A stretch of DNA of 64,000 nt from Streptomyces taklimakanensis (GTDB lineage: Bacteria > Actinomycetota > Actinomycetes > Streptomycetales > Streptomycetaceae): contig NZ_WIXO01000001.1 of assembly GCF_009709575.1 (NCBI RefSeq), positions 2,172,001 to 2,236,000 of the forward strand, in the 5' to 3' direction. How positions within the stretch are numbered: position 1 is the stretch's first letter; each line of letters starts with the position of its first letter. Made by a program: the position numbers and the translations under genes. The notes under the pieces were generated by a model, which was not told the DNA's origin, ran no database searches, and saw only the letters and a list, made by a program, of their open reading frames with translations. Positions 8,707-16,705 of this stretch are shown here, piece by piece.

Positions 8707-9570
8707 TCAGTCGCTGCTCTGGAGGATCGCGATCAGACGCAGGAACTCCAGGTAGATCCAGACCAGGGTCAGGGTCAGACCGAAGGCGGCCAGCCAGGAC
8801 TCCTCGCGGGGAGCCCCGTAGGCGACGCCGTCCTCGACCTGCTTGAAGTCCAGCGCCAGGAACGCGGCACCGAGCACGATGCCGATGACGCCGAACAGGA
8901 TGCCCAGGCCGCCGCTGCGGAAGCCGAGGCCGTCACCGCCGCCGAAGACGGCGAACAGCAGGTTGATGCCCATCAGCAGGATGAAGCCGATGGCGGCGGC
9001 CATCACGAAGCGGTAGAAGCGCTGCGTGACACGGATGATGCGGGCCTTGTACATGAACAGCACGGCGGCGAAGACCGCCATGGTGCCCAGCACCGCCTGC
9101 ATCGCCGCACCGCTCGCGATCCGGCTGTCGACGTAGTTGCTGATCGCGCCGAGGAAGAGGCCCTCGAAGGCCGCGTAGGCCAGGATCAGCGGAGGCGAGG
9201 CCTTGCGCTTGAAGGACTGCACCAGGCCCAGGACCAGCGCGATCAGCATCGCGCCGAGGGCCAGGCCGAGCGACAGGTCCGTCACCCAGGCGACCGTCGC
9301 CATGGCGACGACCAGGCCCACCGTCATCGCCGTCCGGGCGACGACGTCGTCCATCGTCATCCGGTCCGTCCGGGCGGGAGCGGCCGGCGGGGCGCCCTGG
9401 GCCTGGGCGTAGGGGTTGGTGGCGTACGGGTTGGCGGGCTGGGTGCCGGTGGCGTACGGGTTGGCCGCGTACGGGTTCCCGGCCTGCGGCTGCTGCGTGG
9501 CGTCGAAGCCCGCGTAGCCGCCGTCTCGGCTGAATCCCCGTCGCGAGAAGACCGGGTTGCTGCTCCTCAT
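8707..9570 (-). CDS. Bax inhibitor-1/YccA family membrane protein
   Basis: The 287-residue protein starts at ATG directly behind GAGGAGTGAG. The first 70 residues are a soluble tail with an Asn-Pro-Tyr-Ala tandem repeat (NPYAANPYAT, then PANPYATNPYAQ). Seven hydrophobic segments from about residue 80 to 280 match the BI-1-like fold. The repeats look like the NPY-rich cytoplasmic tails common in actinobacterial membrane proteins. The family includes pH-sensitive calcium-leak channels; the physiological role in Streptomyces is unknown. It is a single-gene unit with its own terminator. Confidence 0.9.
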   Translation of the reverse strand: MRSSNPVFSRRGFSRDGGYAGFDATQQPQAGNPYAANPYATGTQPANPYATNPYAQAQGAPPAAPARTDRMTMDDVVARTAMTVGLVVAMATVAWVTDLSLGLALGAMLIALVLGLVQSFKRKASPPLILAYAAFEGLFLGAISNYVDSRIASGAAMQAVLGTMAVFAAVLFMYKARIIRVTQRFYRFVMAAAIGFILLMGINLLFAVFGGGDGLGFRSGGLGILFGVIGIVLGAAFLALDFKQVEDGVAYGAPREESWLAAFGLTLTLVWIYLEFLRLIAILQSSD

Positions 9571-9912
9571 CTCACTCCTCCATGGCCGCACCGCGCGGCC
9601 CTTCCTCAAGAGTAATGCTTTAGCAAAGACCGCACGGTAGTGCACTGGCAACAACGAGGGAAGGAATCGTGATTGTTCCGGTACCCGGCGCCGCGTCGCC
9701 GATGCGCCGGGGGACCGCCCTCCGGGAGCGGGGCGCGCGGGTGGTCGGCCGGCGGGGCGGCTCGCGGACCGAGGGGCCGGCGCGCGCGGACCGACGGCCG
9801 CGTTCCGCACCCCGGTGCGCCGGTGACCGGGGCTTGGCGTCCGCGTGGTCGGAGAGGAGATTTGACCCGTCGGACCGACGCAGGCTCCCACCCCCTCGAC
9901 CAGGAGGAGTTC
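9571..9912. other. Divergent intergenic region, 342 bp
   Basis: This region holds the promoters of the Bax-inhibitor-like gene (leftward) and of the secreted anchor-C protein (rightward). The part at 9600-9680 is unusually AT-rich for this DNA (for example AGAGTAATGCTTTAGCAAAG) and probably carries the leftward promoter. From 9690 to 9890 I see only GC-rich sequence and no convincing reading frame. Confidence 0.5.
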
Positions 9913-10560
9913 ATGCCGTCCATGCGCACCCACACCGCCGCGCTCGTCTCCACACTCGTCACCGCCGGTCTCCTCGCCGGTGCCGGCACCGCGGTGGCCG
10001 CCCCGGCCCACGGCGCCGAAGGAACGGGGAACCGGTCCACCGCGACCGTCACCGTCAGCAGGTTCGACGACGGAAGCTTCGAGTACCCGGCGGTCGCGGC
10101 GGACAAGTTCCAGAGCTTCGGGACCGGACAGACCATGGGCCCCTGGAGGGTCACCTCCGGGGCCGTCGACCTGATCGGCGCGGGATTCTGGCAGGCGGCC
10201 GAGGGCGACCAGTCCCTCGACCTCAACGCCGCCACCCCGGGGACCGTGGCCCAGACCTTCACCACCACCCCGGGCAGGACGTACACGGTGACGTACTCGC
10301 TCGCCGGCAACCCCGACGGCGCGTCACCGCTGAAGACGGGCAGGGCCCTCGTCGACGGCCAGAACTTCCAGGACTTCTCCTTCGACACCACCGGCAAGAC
10401 CAGGGCCGACATGGGTTACGTGACGCGGCAGTTCACCTTCGTCGCCAACAACCCCACCACCACCCTCGCCTTCGCCAGCACCACCGCCAACAGCGCCCAC
10501 GGGCCCGTCGTCGACGACGTCAGGGTCCACAGTTGCTGCTCCGACTCCTGCTGCCGCTGA
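9913..10560 (+). CDS. Secreted choice-of-anchor-C / DUF642-like protein
   Basis: The 215-residue protein has an AGGAGGAG ribosome site and a classical signal peptide (basic MPSMRTHT, hydrophobic core, Ala-rich cleavage site near residue 30-37). The mature part matches the choice-of-anchor-C family: a DDGSFEYPAV start, GPWRVTSGAVDLIGAG, QSLDLNAATPGTVAQTF and a final DDVRVHSC strand, that is a galactose-binding-like beta-sandwich probably exposed at the cell surface. Anchor-C proteins often end in a sorting signal; here the chain ends instead in a cysteine cluster, CCSDSCC, plus Arg. Substrate unknown. The gene is monocistronic, with a strong hairpin after it. Confidence 0.85.
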   Translation: MPSMRTHTAALVSTLVTAGLLAGAGTAVAAPAHGAEGTGNRSTATVTVSRFDDGSFEYPAVAADKFQSFGTGQTMGPWRVTSGAVDLIGAGFWQAAEGDQSLDLNAATPGTVAQTFTTTPGRTYTVTYSLAGNPDGASPLKTGRALVDGQNFQDFSFDTTGKTRADMGYVTRQFTFVANNPTTTLAFASTTANSAHGPVVDDVRVHSCCSDSCCR

Positions 10561-10614
10561 CGGCCGCGGACCGGACACCACGAGACCGCCGGTGACCGTC
10601 CGGTCCACCGGTCC

Positions 10615-10647
10615 GCGGGGCCCCGGCGCACCATGCCGGGGCCCCGC
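10615..10647. terminator. Bidirectional terminator hairpin
   Basis: A perfect 13-bp GC stem (10615-10627 with 10635-10647, 7-nt loop) sits between the + gene ending at 10560 and the - gene ending at 10672. Confidence 0.75.
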
Positions 10648-10671
10648 GCCGTACGACCGGCGGTGCCGCCG

Positions 10672-11511
10672 TCACCCGTCGGGCTCCGCCGTGCCCGACG
10701 GGCCGGCTCCGGCGGGCGGGCGCGGGCCCCAGAAGCCGTTCGGCGCCCACAGGTCCCAGGAGGTGGAGCGCAACAGGGGGCGGGGTAGGTGGCGCAGGGC
10801 CCAGGACGCCGCCTTGTAGCGGAGTCCGGGGATGCTGACGACCCGGCCGCGTTCCAGGTCGCGCAGCGCCACGTCGACCACGCGCTCGCTGTTCAGCCAG
10901 ACCCAGCGGGGCAGGTGGGCCGTCTCGAAGCCCGAGCGGTCGAACAGCTCCGTGCGGGTGAAGCCCGGCAGCAGGGCCATCATCCGCACGCCCCTCCCGC
11001 GCAGTTGGGCCGAGCGGGCCAGCGCCTCGCTGAACGAGAGGACCCACGCCTTGCTCGCCGGGTAGGTGCTCGACAGCCCCGCGGGGCCGAGGGCCGTGAA
11101 CGACGCGACGTTCACCACCCGGCCGGAGCCCCGTTCGAGCATGCCGGGCAGGACGGCGTGGGTGAGGCGCAGGACGGCTCGGACGTTGAGGTCCAGCAGA
11201 GCCTCCTCGGCCTCGACGCCGTTGTGGAGGAACGGCTTGTGCAGTGCCGTGCCGGCGTTGTTGACGAGCAGGTCGACCGGCGGCCCGGAGGCGACGCGCT
11301 CCTCCACGAGGCGGCAACCGGACACGGTGGAGAGGTCACCCGGCAGGGTCTCCACCCGGACGCCGTGCGCGGCGCGCAGTTCGGCCGCCACCGAACCGAG
11401 GTCGGTGGCCGAGCGCGAGACGAGGACCAGGTCGTACCCGTCGCGGGCGAGGCGGTCGGCGAAGGCACGGCCGATGCCGGCGGTGGGACCGGTCACCAGG
11501 GCGAGGGGCAT
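10672..11511 (-). CDS. Short-chain dehydrogenase/reductase
   Basis: The 279-residue enzyme has the classical SDR layout. The NAD(P)-binding TGPTAGIGRAFA is at the N-terminus, NNAG at about residue 88, and the catalytic Ser-Tyr-Lys set appears as VASFTALGPAG and STYPASK. The segment RSATDL after the second strand suggests NADP preference. The start is ATG with GGAG seven bases upstream. The C-terminal 40 residues are Pro/Gly-rich with several Trp, as in the steroid/3-oxoacyl reductase-like DltE group. Substrate unknown. It is the last leftward gene of the core segment before the accessory block. Confidence 0.88.
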   Translation of the reverse strand: MPLALVTGPTAGIGRAFADRLARDGYDLVLVSRSATDLGSVAAELRAAHGVRVETLPGDLSTVSGCRLVEERVASGPPVDLLVNNAGTALHKPFLHNGVEAEEALLDLNVRAVLRLTHAVLPGMLERGSGRVVNVASFTALGPAGLSSTYPASKAWVLSFSEALARSAQLRGRGVRMMALLPGFTRTELFDRSGFETAHLPRWVWLNSERVVDVALRDLERGRVVSIPGLRYKAASWALRHLPRPLLRSTSWDLWAPNGFWGPRPPAGAGPSGTAEPDG

Positions 11512-11860
11512 GGGATCACTCCGGCTGGGCCAGGCGGTCGGGGCGGTGGGGTGACGGCGACGGGCCCGGTGGGGACGTCGCGGGGAACGTCGGAGGAGAC
11601 ATCGGAGGAGACATCAGGGAAGGCCTCGGGGAGGCACGCTCGCGTCCGGTTCCTCCCCAGGGGCGGAAGGGGCTCCGCGGGTGCGGGCCCCGGCGCGGAT
11701 TCAACCGAAACCCGGGGCAGTGGGGCGGGACGCGATCCGGGATTCCCCCTTACGAGGGAGCGCGCAGGGGTGCGGACGGAAGCGGACACCGCTCCCCGCT
11801 CGCCCCCGGGCTTCCCCGCGCCCCCGCGTCCCCGCGTCCCCGCGTCCGTGCCACGCTGCC
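11512..11860. other. Repeat-rich intergenic gap, 349 bp
   Basis: No credible gene is seen. The region contains short tandem repeats: near 11590-11620, GGAGGAGACATC is repeated back to back, and near 11820-11850, units of CCCCGCGTC occur three times. It separates the core SDR gene from the accessory block and could be an old junction, but I found no copy of the bldA 3' end here. Confidence 0.4.
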
Positions 11861-12697
11861 TCAGGGGACCGACGGCCGGGAGTCCCCAGCGAGACCCGTG
11901 GGGGGCGCCGCGCACGCCCACTCGGCTGCTGCCTTCCGTATGTGCGCCACCCATGGCGCCCTGCTTCCCCGGGCCACGTCCTCCCACATCGCCGCGGCCA
12001 TGTCCGCGTACGCGCGCCGTGCCTCGGGGGCGGCGGCCCGGTAGGCGGGCACCCGCTCCGCCCAAGTGTGGGCGGCACTCGGGCTGTGTCCGCAGGCCAC
12101 GAGCCAGATGGCCCAGGCGGCGGCATCCAGCCACGGGGCGCCCAGGGTGGCCCACCCCCAATCCACCAGGCGGGCCGTGCCGTCCCCGGTGACGAGGACG
12201 TTTCCCGGGTTCAGGTCGGTGTGGAGCAGCGCGTGGCCGGCGACGTGCCGTAGCTGTTCCGTCGTGCCATAGGCGGCCAGGCGTTGTTCCGCGCGACGCA
12301 GCTCGACCCCCACAGGAACGGGGTACCGGTTCACCGCCCGGAGAAGGTCGGCCACGGCGGGCAGATCCGCGGAGCCGGGCCGGTAGTCGGCACACCGGCC
12401 CTCGATGTGGTCGAACGCCACCAGGTACCAGCCGCCCGCACGAACCTGCCACCGCGCCCGAGGGCCGAGCCCCTCCAGACACCGGCCGAGTTCGAACTCC
12501 CGACGTTGCGTCGCCACCCGACCGGGCGAGGTGTCCGGCAGACCCTTGACGAACAACACCCCGGACTCGGTGTCCAGCCGCACCGACAGGGGACTGTTGT
12601 GCCCTGCGGTGACCGGCCGTACCGAGGACACCGGGCCCGTATGTCGCGCCACGGCCGCACGCACCGGGCACGGCATGTCCGCCAACGTCGGACTCAC
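11861..12697 (-). CDS. Aminoglycoside-phosphotransferase-fold kinase
   Basis: The 278-residue protein has the APH/choline-kinase core: LLHTDLNPGNVLV (HxDxxxxN catalytic loop) and RLVDWGWA (metal-binding Asp). A degraded N-lobe contains VRLDTESGVLFVKGL, where the Lys may bind ATP. The GTG at 12697 is preferred because GGAGAGG lies seven bases away; an ATG seven codons later is possible. Such proteins phosphorylate antibiotics, sugars or amino-alcohols. Here the kinase sits in a row of leftward accessory genes behind a SAM methyltransferase, so a role in a small modification pathway is possible. The substrate cannot be deduced. Confidence 0.8.
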   Translation of the reverse strand: MSPTLADMPCPVRAAVARHTGPVSSVRPVTAGHNSPLSVRLDTESGVLFVKGLPDTSPGRVATQRREFELGRCLEGLGPRARWQVRAGGWYLVAFDHIEGRCADYRPGSADLPAVADLLRAVNRYPVPVGVELRRAEQRLAAYGTTEQLRHVAGHALLHTDLNPGNVLVTGDGTARLVDWGWATLGAPWLDAAAWAIWLVACGHSPSAAHTWAERVPAYRAAAPEARRAYADMAAAMWEDVARGSRAPWVAHIRKAAAEWACAAPPTGLAGDSRPSVP

Positions 12698-12819
12698 GTT
12701 CCCGCCTCTCCAACCCCGTAAGCCTCTGCTGTGCCGCACGACCACGGAGCATCTCGTGCACCGGACGCGTCCCACCGCCGTCAGCGACCGCGACACCGTC
12801 GAACAGTCCGCGTGCCCCG

Positions 12820-13497
12820 CTACACCCGGGCGTGGACGAGAAGGGTGGGCACGTCGCCGCTCCTGGCCGGCGGCGGCGCGACGATATCGGCCGTGATCCG
12901 GGTGAAGCCGTATCGGGCGAGGATGTCCACCCACATGGCCGGGGTGTACGCCCACCGCCGCACCACCGACGGCCGATCCCCGCCCGGGCCGCGCACGTAC
13001 CCGCCCTGGCAGCCGTAGCATCCCTCGATCGGCGGCTCGTGGGAGAACGCCAGCACCCCACCCGGCCGCAGGGCCCGACGGACCAGCGGCAGCAGGACCT
13101 CGGGATCGGTGAACCACACCGCGCCGAACACGCTGTAGACCGCGCCGAACCGTTCGTCGGTGGCACGCAGGAAGTCCACGGCCTCGCGGTGCACCAGGCG
13201 CAGCCCGCCCAGGTGTCCCCACCGCTGCTCGGCCTTCTCCAGCGGAACGAGGGAGACGTCCACCGCCGTCACCTCCACCCCGTGTACCGCGAGGTGGGCG
13301 GCATTGCGGCCGGTACCGCATCCCAACTCCAGCGCGCTCGCCGGGGAGCCGAGGACGGTCTCCGTCGGCCCGTGGTCGGGGTACTGCGTCCAGTTGAACC
13401 ACGTCCGCTGTCCGGCGGCGTTGACGGTCCGCTCCGGCACGCCGCGCTTACCGCGGGCGTAGCGGTCCCACACTGCTTCGGTCGTTTCACCCAACAC
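12820..13497 (-). CDS. Class I SAM-dependent methyltransferase
   Basis: The 225-residue protein shows the Rossmann methyltransferase motifs: motif I LELGCGTGRNAAHLA, post-I VTAVDVS, motif II/III FGAVYSVFGAV and RPGGVLAFSHEPP. A helical N-terminal segment begins with TTEAVWDRYARG, common in small-molecule methyltransferases. The GTG start has GGGAGAG five bases upstream. A short cysteine pair (CYGCQGGY) occurs in the C-terminal third. The gene begins 32 bp after the stop of the CxxCHxxCH protein gene, so the two are very likely co-transcribed. Confidence 0.85.
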   Translation of the reverse strand: MLGETTEAVWDRYARGKRGVPERTVNAAGQRTWFNWTQYPDHGPTETVLGSPASALELGCGTGRNAAHLAVHGVEVTAVDVSLVPLEKAEQRWGHLGGLRLVHREAVDFLRATDERFGAVYSVFGAVWFTDPEVLLPLVRRALRPGGVLAFSHEPPIEGCYGCQGGYVRGPGGDRPSVVRRWAYTPAMWVDILARYGFTRITADIVAPPPARSGDVPTLLVHARV

Positions 13498-13529
13498 GAT
13501 CTCTCCCAGCGGAAGGCGGGGCCGGCCGG

Positions 13530-13994
13530 TCAGGCGGCCTTGGTCTTCGGGCTGTTGTGGCAACCGGCGTGACACTGCGAGCAGTCGGCCACGTCCGGCC
13601 ACAGCTCGGCGTCGACGGCGAACCCGGCGGCCTCGATCGCCGCGACCGTACGAGCACGCGCCGCCTGGGCGTCACCGTGCTCGGCCTCGTCCAACGGCTC
13701 GGGCACGTGGTGCGGGTACCGGCCCGCGATCCGGTCACTGAACTCGATGTACGCACGGGTGTCGGTGATGAACTCGTGCCATCCGAGATCAACCGGCTTG
13801 CTCGGCGCCGGCGGCTCATCGGCGTGGGCGGAAGCGACGAGGAACGCCACCGTCTGGCCGGCGATGCTTTCCGCGAACGGCCTGTCGAAGGCGGGGTACT
13901 CGGTGGCGATGCGCCGGGCGAGCCGGTCGAAGGTCTCGGCGCCCGCCACCTCGCGGGGGTCGGTCGTCGCCTGTGCAGGGGTCTGTACGGTCAC
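13530..13994 (-). CDS. Small GRDP-like protein with C-terminal CxxCHxxCH tail
   Basis: The 154-residue protein has a GGAGG site four bases before GTG. The middle (about residues 65-100) carries a block resembling the glycine-rich-domain-protein (DUF1399-like) signature: DLGWHEFITDTRAYIEF, then AGRYPHHVPEP. The chain ends with ADCSQCHAGCHNSPKTKAA, that is CxxCH followed by xxCH, within the last 20 residues. No signal peptide is present, so covalent heme attachment of the c type is unlikely. Metal or iron-sulfur binding, or post-translational modification of the tail, are alternatives. From memory, similar tails recur in small streptomycete proteins of this kind; I know of no assigned function. 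Confidence 0.75.
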   Translation of the reverse strand: MTVQTPAQATTDPREVAGAETFDRLARRIATEYPAFDRPFAESIAGQTVAFLVASAHADEPPAPSKPVDLGWHEFITDTRAYIEFSDRIAGRYPHHVPEPLDEAEHGDAQAARARTVAAIEAAGFAVDAELWPDVADCSQCHAGCHNSPKTKAA

Positions 13995-14168
13995 GTTCCC
14001 TCCAATGAGAGAGTCGCACGGTAGGGACTGGCCTTTCGGCCGGTGCATGGCCCGGCACACGACGACTGCGCAGGAAGCGTGTGCCGGGCCGGCCGCCCCT
14101 CGGCGTGCGGCGTGACCACCCTCGCGGCGAGGACACCGCGCACCGGGAGCGGGGCTCAGGAGGCGGAG

Positions 14169-14576
14169 CTACGCCCGCGCGGGGGTGGCCAGGTGCTCGC
14201 CGAGGCCGGTGGCGAGCTTCGCCATCGCGTAGCCGACGGCTCCGTGATCGGCCTCGCCGTCGACGACGACCAGCAGGCAACTGCCCTCCCCTCCGGTGCA
14301 CACGAGCACCGCGCGGTCACCGAGGTCGAGCACGGCGGTGTTCGGGGCCAGTTGCTCGGGCGTGGCGGACTGGAGTTCGTGCGCGACGCCCTGGGCCAGG
14401 GAGTGGACGCCCGAGGCGATGGCGGCCAACCGCTCGGCGGTGTCCCTCTCCATGCCGGTCCAGCACGAGGCCAGACCGTCGGTCGTCAACAGGACCGCGC
14501 CGCACGTGTGCGGGGTGCGCTCCACCAGCTCCTCCAGGAGCCAGGTCGGATCGGTGCGAAGCAGCGTGAGGGGCAT
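14169..14576 (-). CDS. Roadblock/LC7-domain protein
   Basis: The 135-residue protein matches the bacterial roadblock family: TWLLEELVERTPHTCGAVLLTTDGL, RDTAERLAAIASGVHSLAQGV and a beta-strand rich C-terminal half with VLVCTGGEGSCLLVVV. In Streptomyces such proteins usually sit in conservons with a histidine kinase, a DUF742 protein and a small GTPase, where they act as GTPase-activating partners. Here those partners are missing, so it is an orphan copy. The ATG start has only a weak upstream site. Gaps of about 175 bp on both sides suggest its own promoter. Confidence 0.85.
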   Translation of the reverse strand: MPLTLLRTDPTWLLEELVERTPHTCGAVLLTTDGLASCWTGMERDTAERLAAIASGVHSLAQGVAHELQSATPEQLAPNTAVLDLGDRAVLVCTGGEGSCLLVVVDGEADHGAVGYAMAKLATGLGEHLATPARA

Positions 14577-14751
14577 CGGCGACTCGTTTCTGTGCGGGGT
14601 GGTGGAAGGGGCCCTCCGCCCGGAGGGTGAGGCCGGGGCACCAGCGGCCACGGACGGAGGGCGGCTTGGCCTGTCCCCGGCCGCGGGCCTCGGTCGCGAG
14701 GCAGCGGCGTCGGATCGTCCGAGCCGGGGACAGGGGCTTGCCGGGGTGCGG

Positions 14752-15402
14752 TCAGGTGGTGAGCAGCACGCCGGGGTCCAGGAGCGTGCAGTCGAACAGC
14801 GCGACGGCCGCCTGGCGGGCCAGGACCCACCGGATCTCGGGCTCCTGGTCGTAGCGGACGAAATCGTCCCCGCCGGGCCGGAGCAGGCCGCTGTCCTCGT
14901 CCAGTCGGTAGGGCGTGCCGTGGACGCCGATGACCTGGGGCCGGCGCACCCGCAGCGGCACCCACAAAGTCCTGGCCAGGTAGTGACACTCCCGCGCGGC
15001 CCTGGCCCCGCACGGGGTGCACAGCGGCGGGTGCGTCGTCGGCACGCCCTCCGGCCAGTCGGCCCAGGCGCCGCGCCGGTCCTCGATCACCCACAGCACG
15101 CCGGCGCTGTCGCGGTCGGCCGGCCCGTTGCAGACGTGGCATGTGAGCCGGCGCATCACGGCCCGCTGCCGCTGGGTGTGGACGGTGCCGTAGAGGGCCC
15201 TGCCCTGTCCCCGTCTCAGCGCGCGGCGGGCCCACAGCACGCCCCACCCGTCGCGGTCGTGGGGCACCTCGTCGCGGAAGGCGATGCCGCGCGGGGTGGC
15301 GACGACGGTGGGGGTGAGGAGCTTCTCCTCCGACCAGCAGTCGGTGTAGGGCGGCGGGCCGGGCTTCGGCAGGGGGCCGCGGGTCTCGGCCTCGGTGCTC
15401 AC
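14752..15402 (-). CDS. Putative zinc-finger protein, uncharacterised
   Basis: This 216-residue protein contains two cysteine pairs, CHVCNGPADRD and CTPCGARA, 40-50 residues apart, which together can form one zinc site. A further CHYL and CTLLDP follow. Several Trp-containing blocks (DGWGVLWARRA, AGVLWVIED) suggest a compact fold. From memory, similar proteins occur in the accessory regions of many Streptomyces genomes without a known function. The GTG start overlaps the TGA of the upstream gene (GTGA), so translation is coupled. A DNA- or RNA-binding role is a guess. Confidence 0.7.
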   Translation of the reverse strand: MSTEAETRGPLPKPGPPPYTDCWSEEKLLTPTVVATPRGIAFRDEVPHDRDGWGVLWARRALRRGQGRALYGTVHTQRQRAVMRRLTCHVCNGPADRDSAGVLWVIEDRRGAWADWPEGVPTTHPPLCTPCGARAARECHYLARTLWVPLRVRRPQVIGVHGTPYRLDEDSGLLRPGGDDFVRYDQEPEIRWVLARQAAVALFDCTLLDPGVLLTT

Positions 15403-15896
15403 CGCTGCACCTCCACCGCAATCGCGCGAGCCGCCCGGTAGGCGTCGCGCAGGTCCGGGCCCGCCGTCAGGGCCTCGGTGCCGGTCGGGGGGACGATCCA
15501 GCTCCGCCCGGCCAGGTGATACGGCTCGGCGAACGTCTCCGGGTGGGGCAACAGCACCAGCGTGTGGGCGGGCAGTACGGAGCTGTCGGGGGTGTCCCAG
15601 CCGCCCGCCGATCCCACGGCGACGAGGAAGTCCACACCCGGCGGCGTGAGCAGGACCGGTCCGACCGGCGCGCCGCCGTCACGGAGTCGGGCCACCGTCT
15701 CGTACGCCACCGTGGCCGGGATCCGGACGGTGTCCCAGGCGGTGCCGGTGGGCGCCTCGCCCAACGCGCCGCGTCCCCACGCGGCCAACACGGCGGGTAA
15801 CCGGCCGGTCCGCTGGAGCCAGGAGGAAGCCACAGGGCCGAGGAGGAGGTCCGACGGGTCCACTGGAGCGGGACGCGTCAAGGGTGGCGCGGTCAC
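15399..15896 (-). CDS. Uncharacterised protein with a TTA codon (bldA-dependent)
   Basis: This 165-residue protein starts at GTG with GAAAGG six bases upstream and overlaps the next gene by four bases. It contains one TTA leucine codon (reverse complement of TAA at 15798-15800, in GRLPAVL, about residue 33). In Streptomyces TTA is read only by the bldA tRNA, so translation should be tied to development. Motifs such as WDTVRIPATVAYETVARL, GPVLLTPPGVDFLVAVG and GRSWIVPPTG recall a streptomycete phage/plasmid family sometimes found with primase-like proteins, but this is only resemblance. Confidence 0.7.
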   Translation of the reverse strand: MTAPPLTRPAPVDPSDLLLGPVASSWLQRTGRLPAVLAAWGRGALGEAPTGTAWDTVRIPATVAYETVARLRDGGAPVGPVLLTPPGVDFLVAVGSAGGWDTPDSSVLPAHTLVLLPHPETFAEPYHLAGRSWIVPPTGTEALTAGPDLRDAYRAARAIAVEVQR

Positions 15897-16018
15897 GGAT
15901 TGCCTTTCGCATCGGTGCAACGGACAGAACGGAAGGGGGTGGGGGTCCCTGCGACGGCGGACCAAGGGGGAGGGCCCGGCCGTCGCGGGGCGGTGGGGGG
16001 TGCTGGATGACGCGGCGG

Positions 16019-16186
16019 TCAGTCGAACAGGAAAGCGACGAGAGGCCACAGTTGCCAGGTCGCGAAACCGAGGACGCTCAAGGTCACCAGGAGCGCGCCC
16101 GGGTTGGCCCTCGCCGTCAGGCACGCGCAGCCCAACCGACCGGGCGGCCTCCTATGGCCGGTCCTGGGGGGTGGGGTACCGGTCAC
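16019..16186 (-). CDS. 55-residue membrane peptide, translationally coupled
   Basis: This short gene has a GTG start that overlaps the TGA of the preceding gene (GTGA at 16183-16186), so it is very likely translated by coupling. The 55-residue product has a basic, Pro/Arg-rich start with two cysteines (LGCACL) and then one long hydrophobic segment from about residue 28, ending in AFLFD. It is a single-span membrane peptide. Small Spd-type spread proteins of actinobacterial plasmids and toxin-like or regulatory peptides are possible comparisons, without evidence for either. Stop 122 bp before the next gene. Confidence 0.55.
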   Translation of the reverse strand: MTGTPPPRTGHRRPPGRLGCACLTARANPGALLVTLSVLGFATWQLWPLVAFLFD

Positions 16187-16650
16187 CGGACGGTCCTTCT
16201 GCCCCGCAGCAGCGGCGGCCTGCCTCCGCTATCGCACGGAGGGCCGCCGTCGGCTGCCGCCAGGGGCAGGAACCGCACCGGCCGGGCTTGCAGCGTGAGG
16301 TGCTCGATGCCCGGGTAGAGCGTCAGCGAGCAGGACTCGCCCCGGCGCAGCCGGTCGCAGGCCCGCGCCGAGCCGGGCCCGTCCACCCAGTGCTTCAACA
16401 CCTGTCCGGCCTGGTGCGGGCCGAGCACCGAGGCCACGGTGCGCACCGTGGCCCGCATCCACCGGATCGCCGCCTCGGGGCTCGGGGCCGCGTAGCCGTC
16501 CCGGCGCGACGCCGTCCTCGGAAGGTCCACGAAGGTGCTGATCGCCTCGCACCACACGCCCGGACGAGTGCGCAGCGCAGGAAGAATGGTCTGCTTGCAG
16601 GTCTCAACCAGCAAGACGGCCAACGGGTTGTGCGGTGTTGCACTCTCCAT
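16183..16650 (-). CDS. Uncharacterised accessory protein downstream of XRE regulator
   Basis: A 155-residue protein starts at ATG with GGAG six bases upstream. The N-terminal 100 residues look helical (PLAVLLVETCKQTILPALRT; AAIRWMRATVRTVASVLGPHQ). A beta-rich stretch follows (SLTLYPGIEHLTLQARPVRFLPLA) and then a basic tail. There are no catalytic motifs that I recognise. A 41-bp perfect palindrome lies in its 109-bp upstream gap, and its TGA overlaps the start of the membrane-peptide gene. It is probably the first gene of the operon governed by that palindrome. Confidence 0.65.
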   Translation of the reverse strand: MESATPHNPLAVLLVETCKQTILPALRTRPGVWCEAISTFVDLPRTASRRDGYAAPSPEAAIRWMRATVRTVASVLGPHQAGQVLKHWVDGPGSARACDRLRRGESCSLTLYPGIEHLTLQARPVRFLPLAAADGGPPCDSGGRPPLLRGRRTVR

Positions 16651-16705
16651 ACTCGACTCCACGTGACACAGCGTGTGCTGACAGTCACTAAGGCTGCCGA
16701 CGTGG

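Noticed and set aside
13530-13994. c-type cytochrome on the strength of CxxCH
   Set aside because: There is no signal peptide and no cytochrome maturation gene nearby, and the motif sits in the last 20 residues, where no heme pocket could follow.
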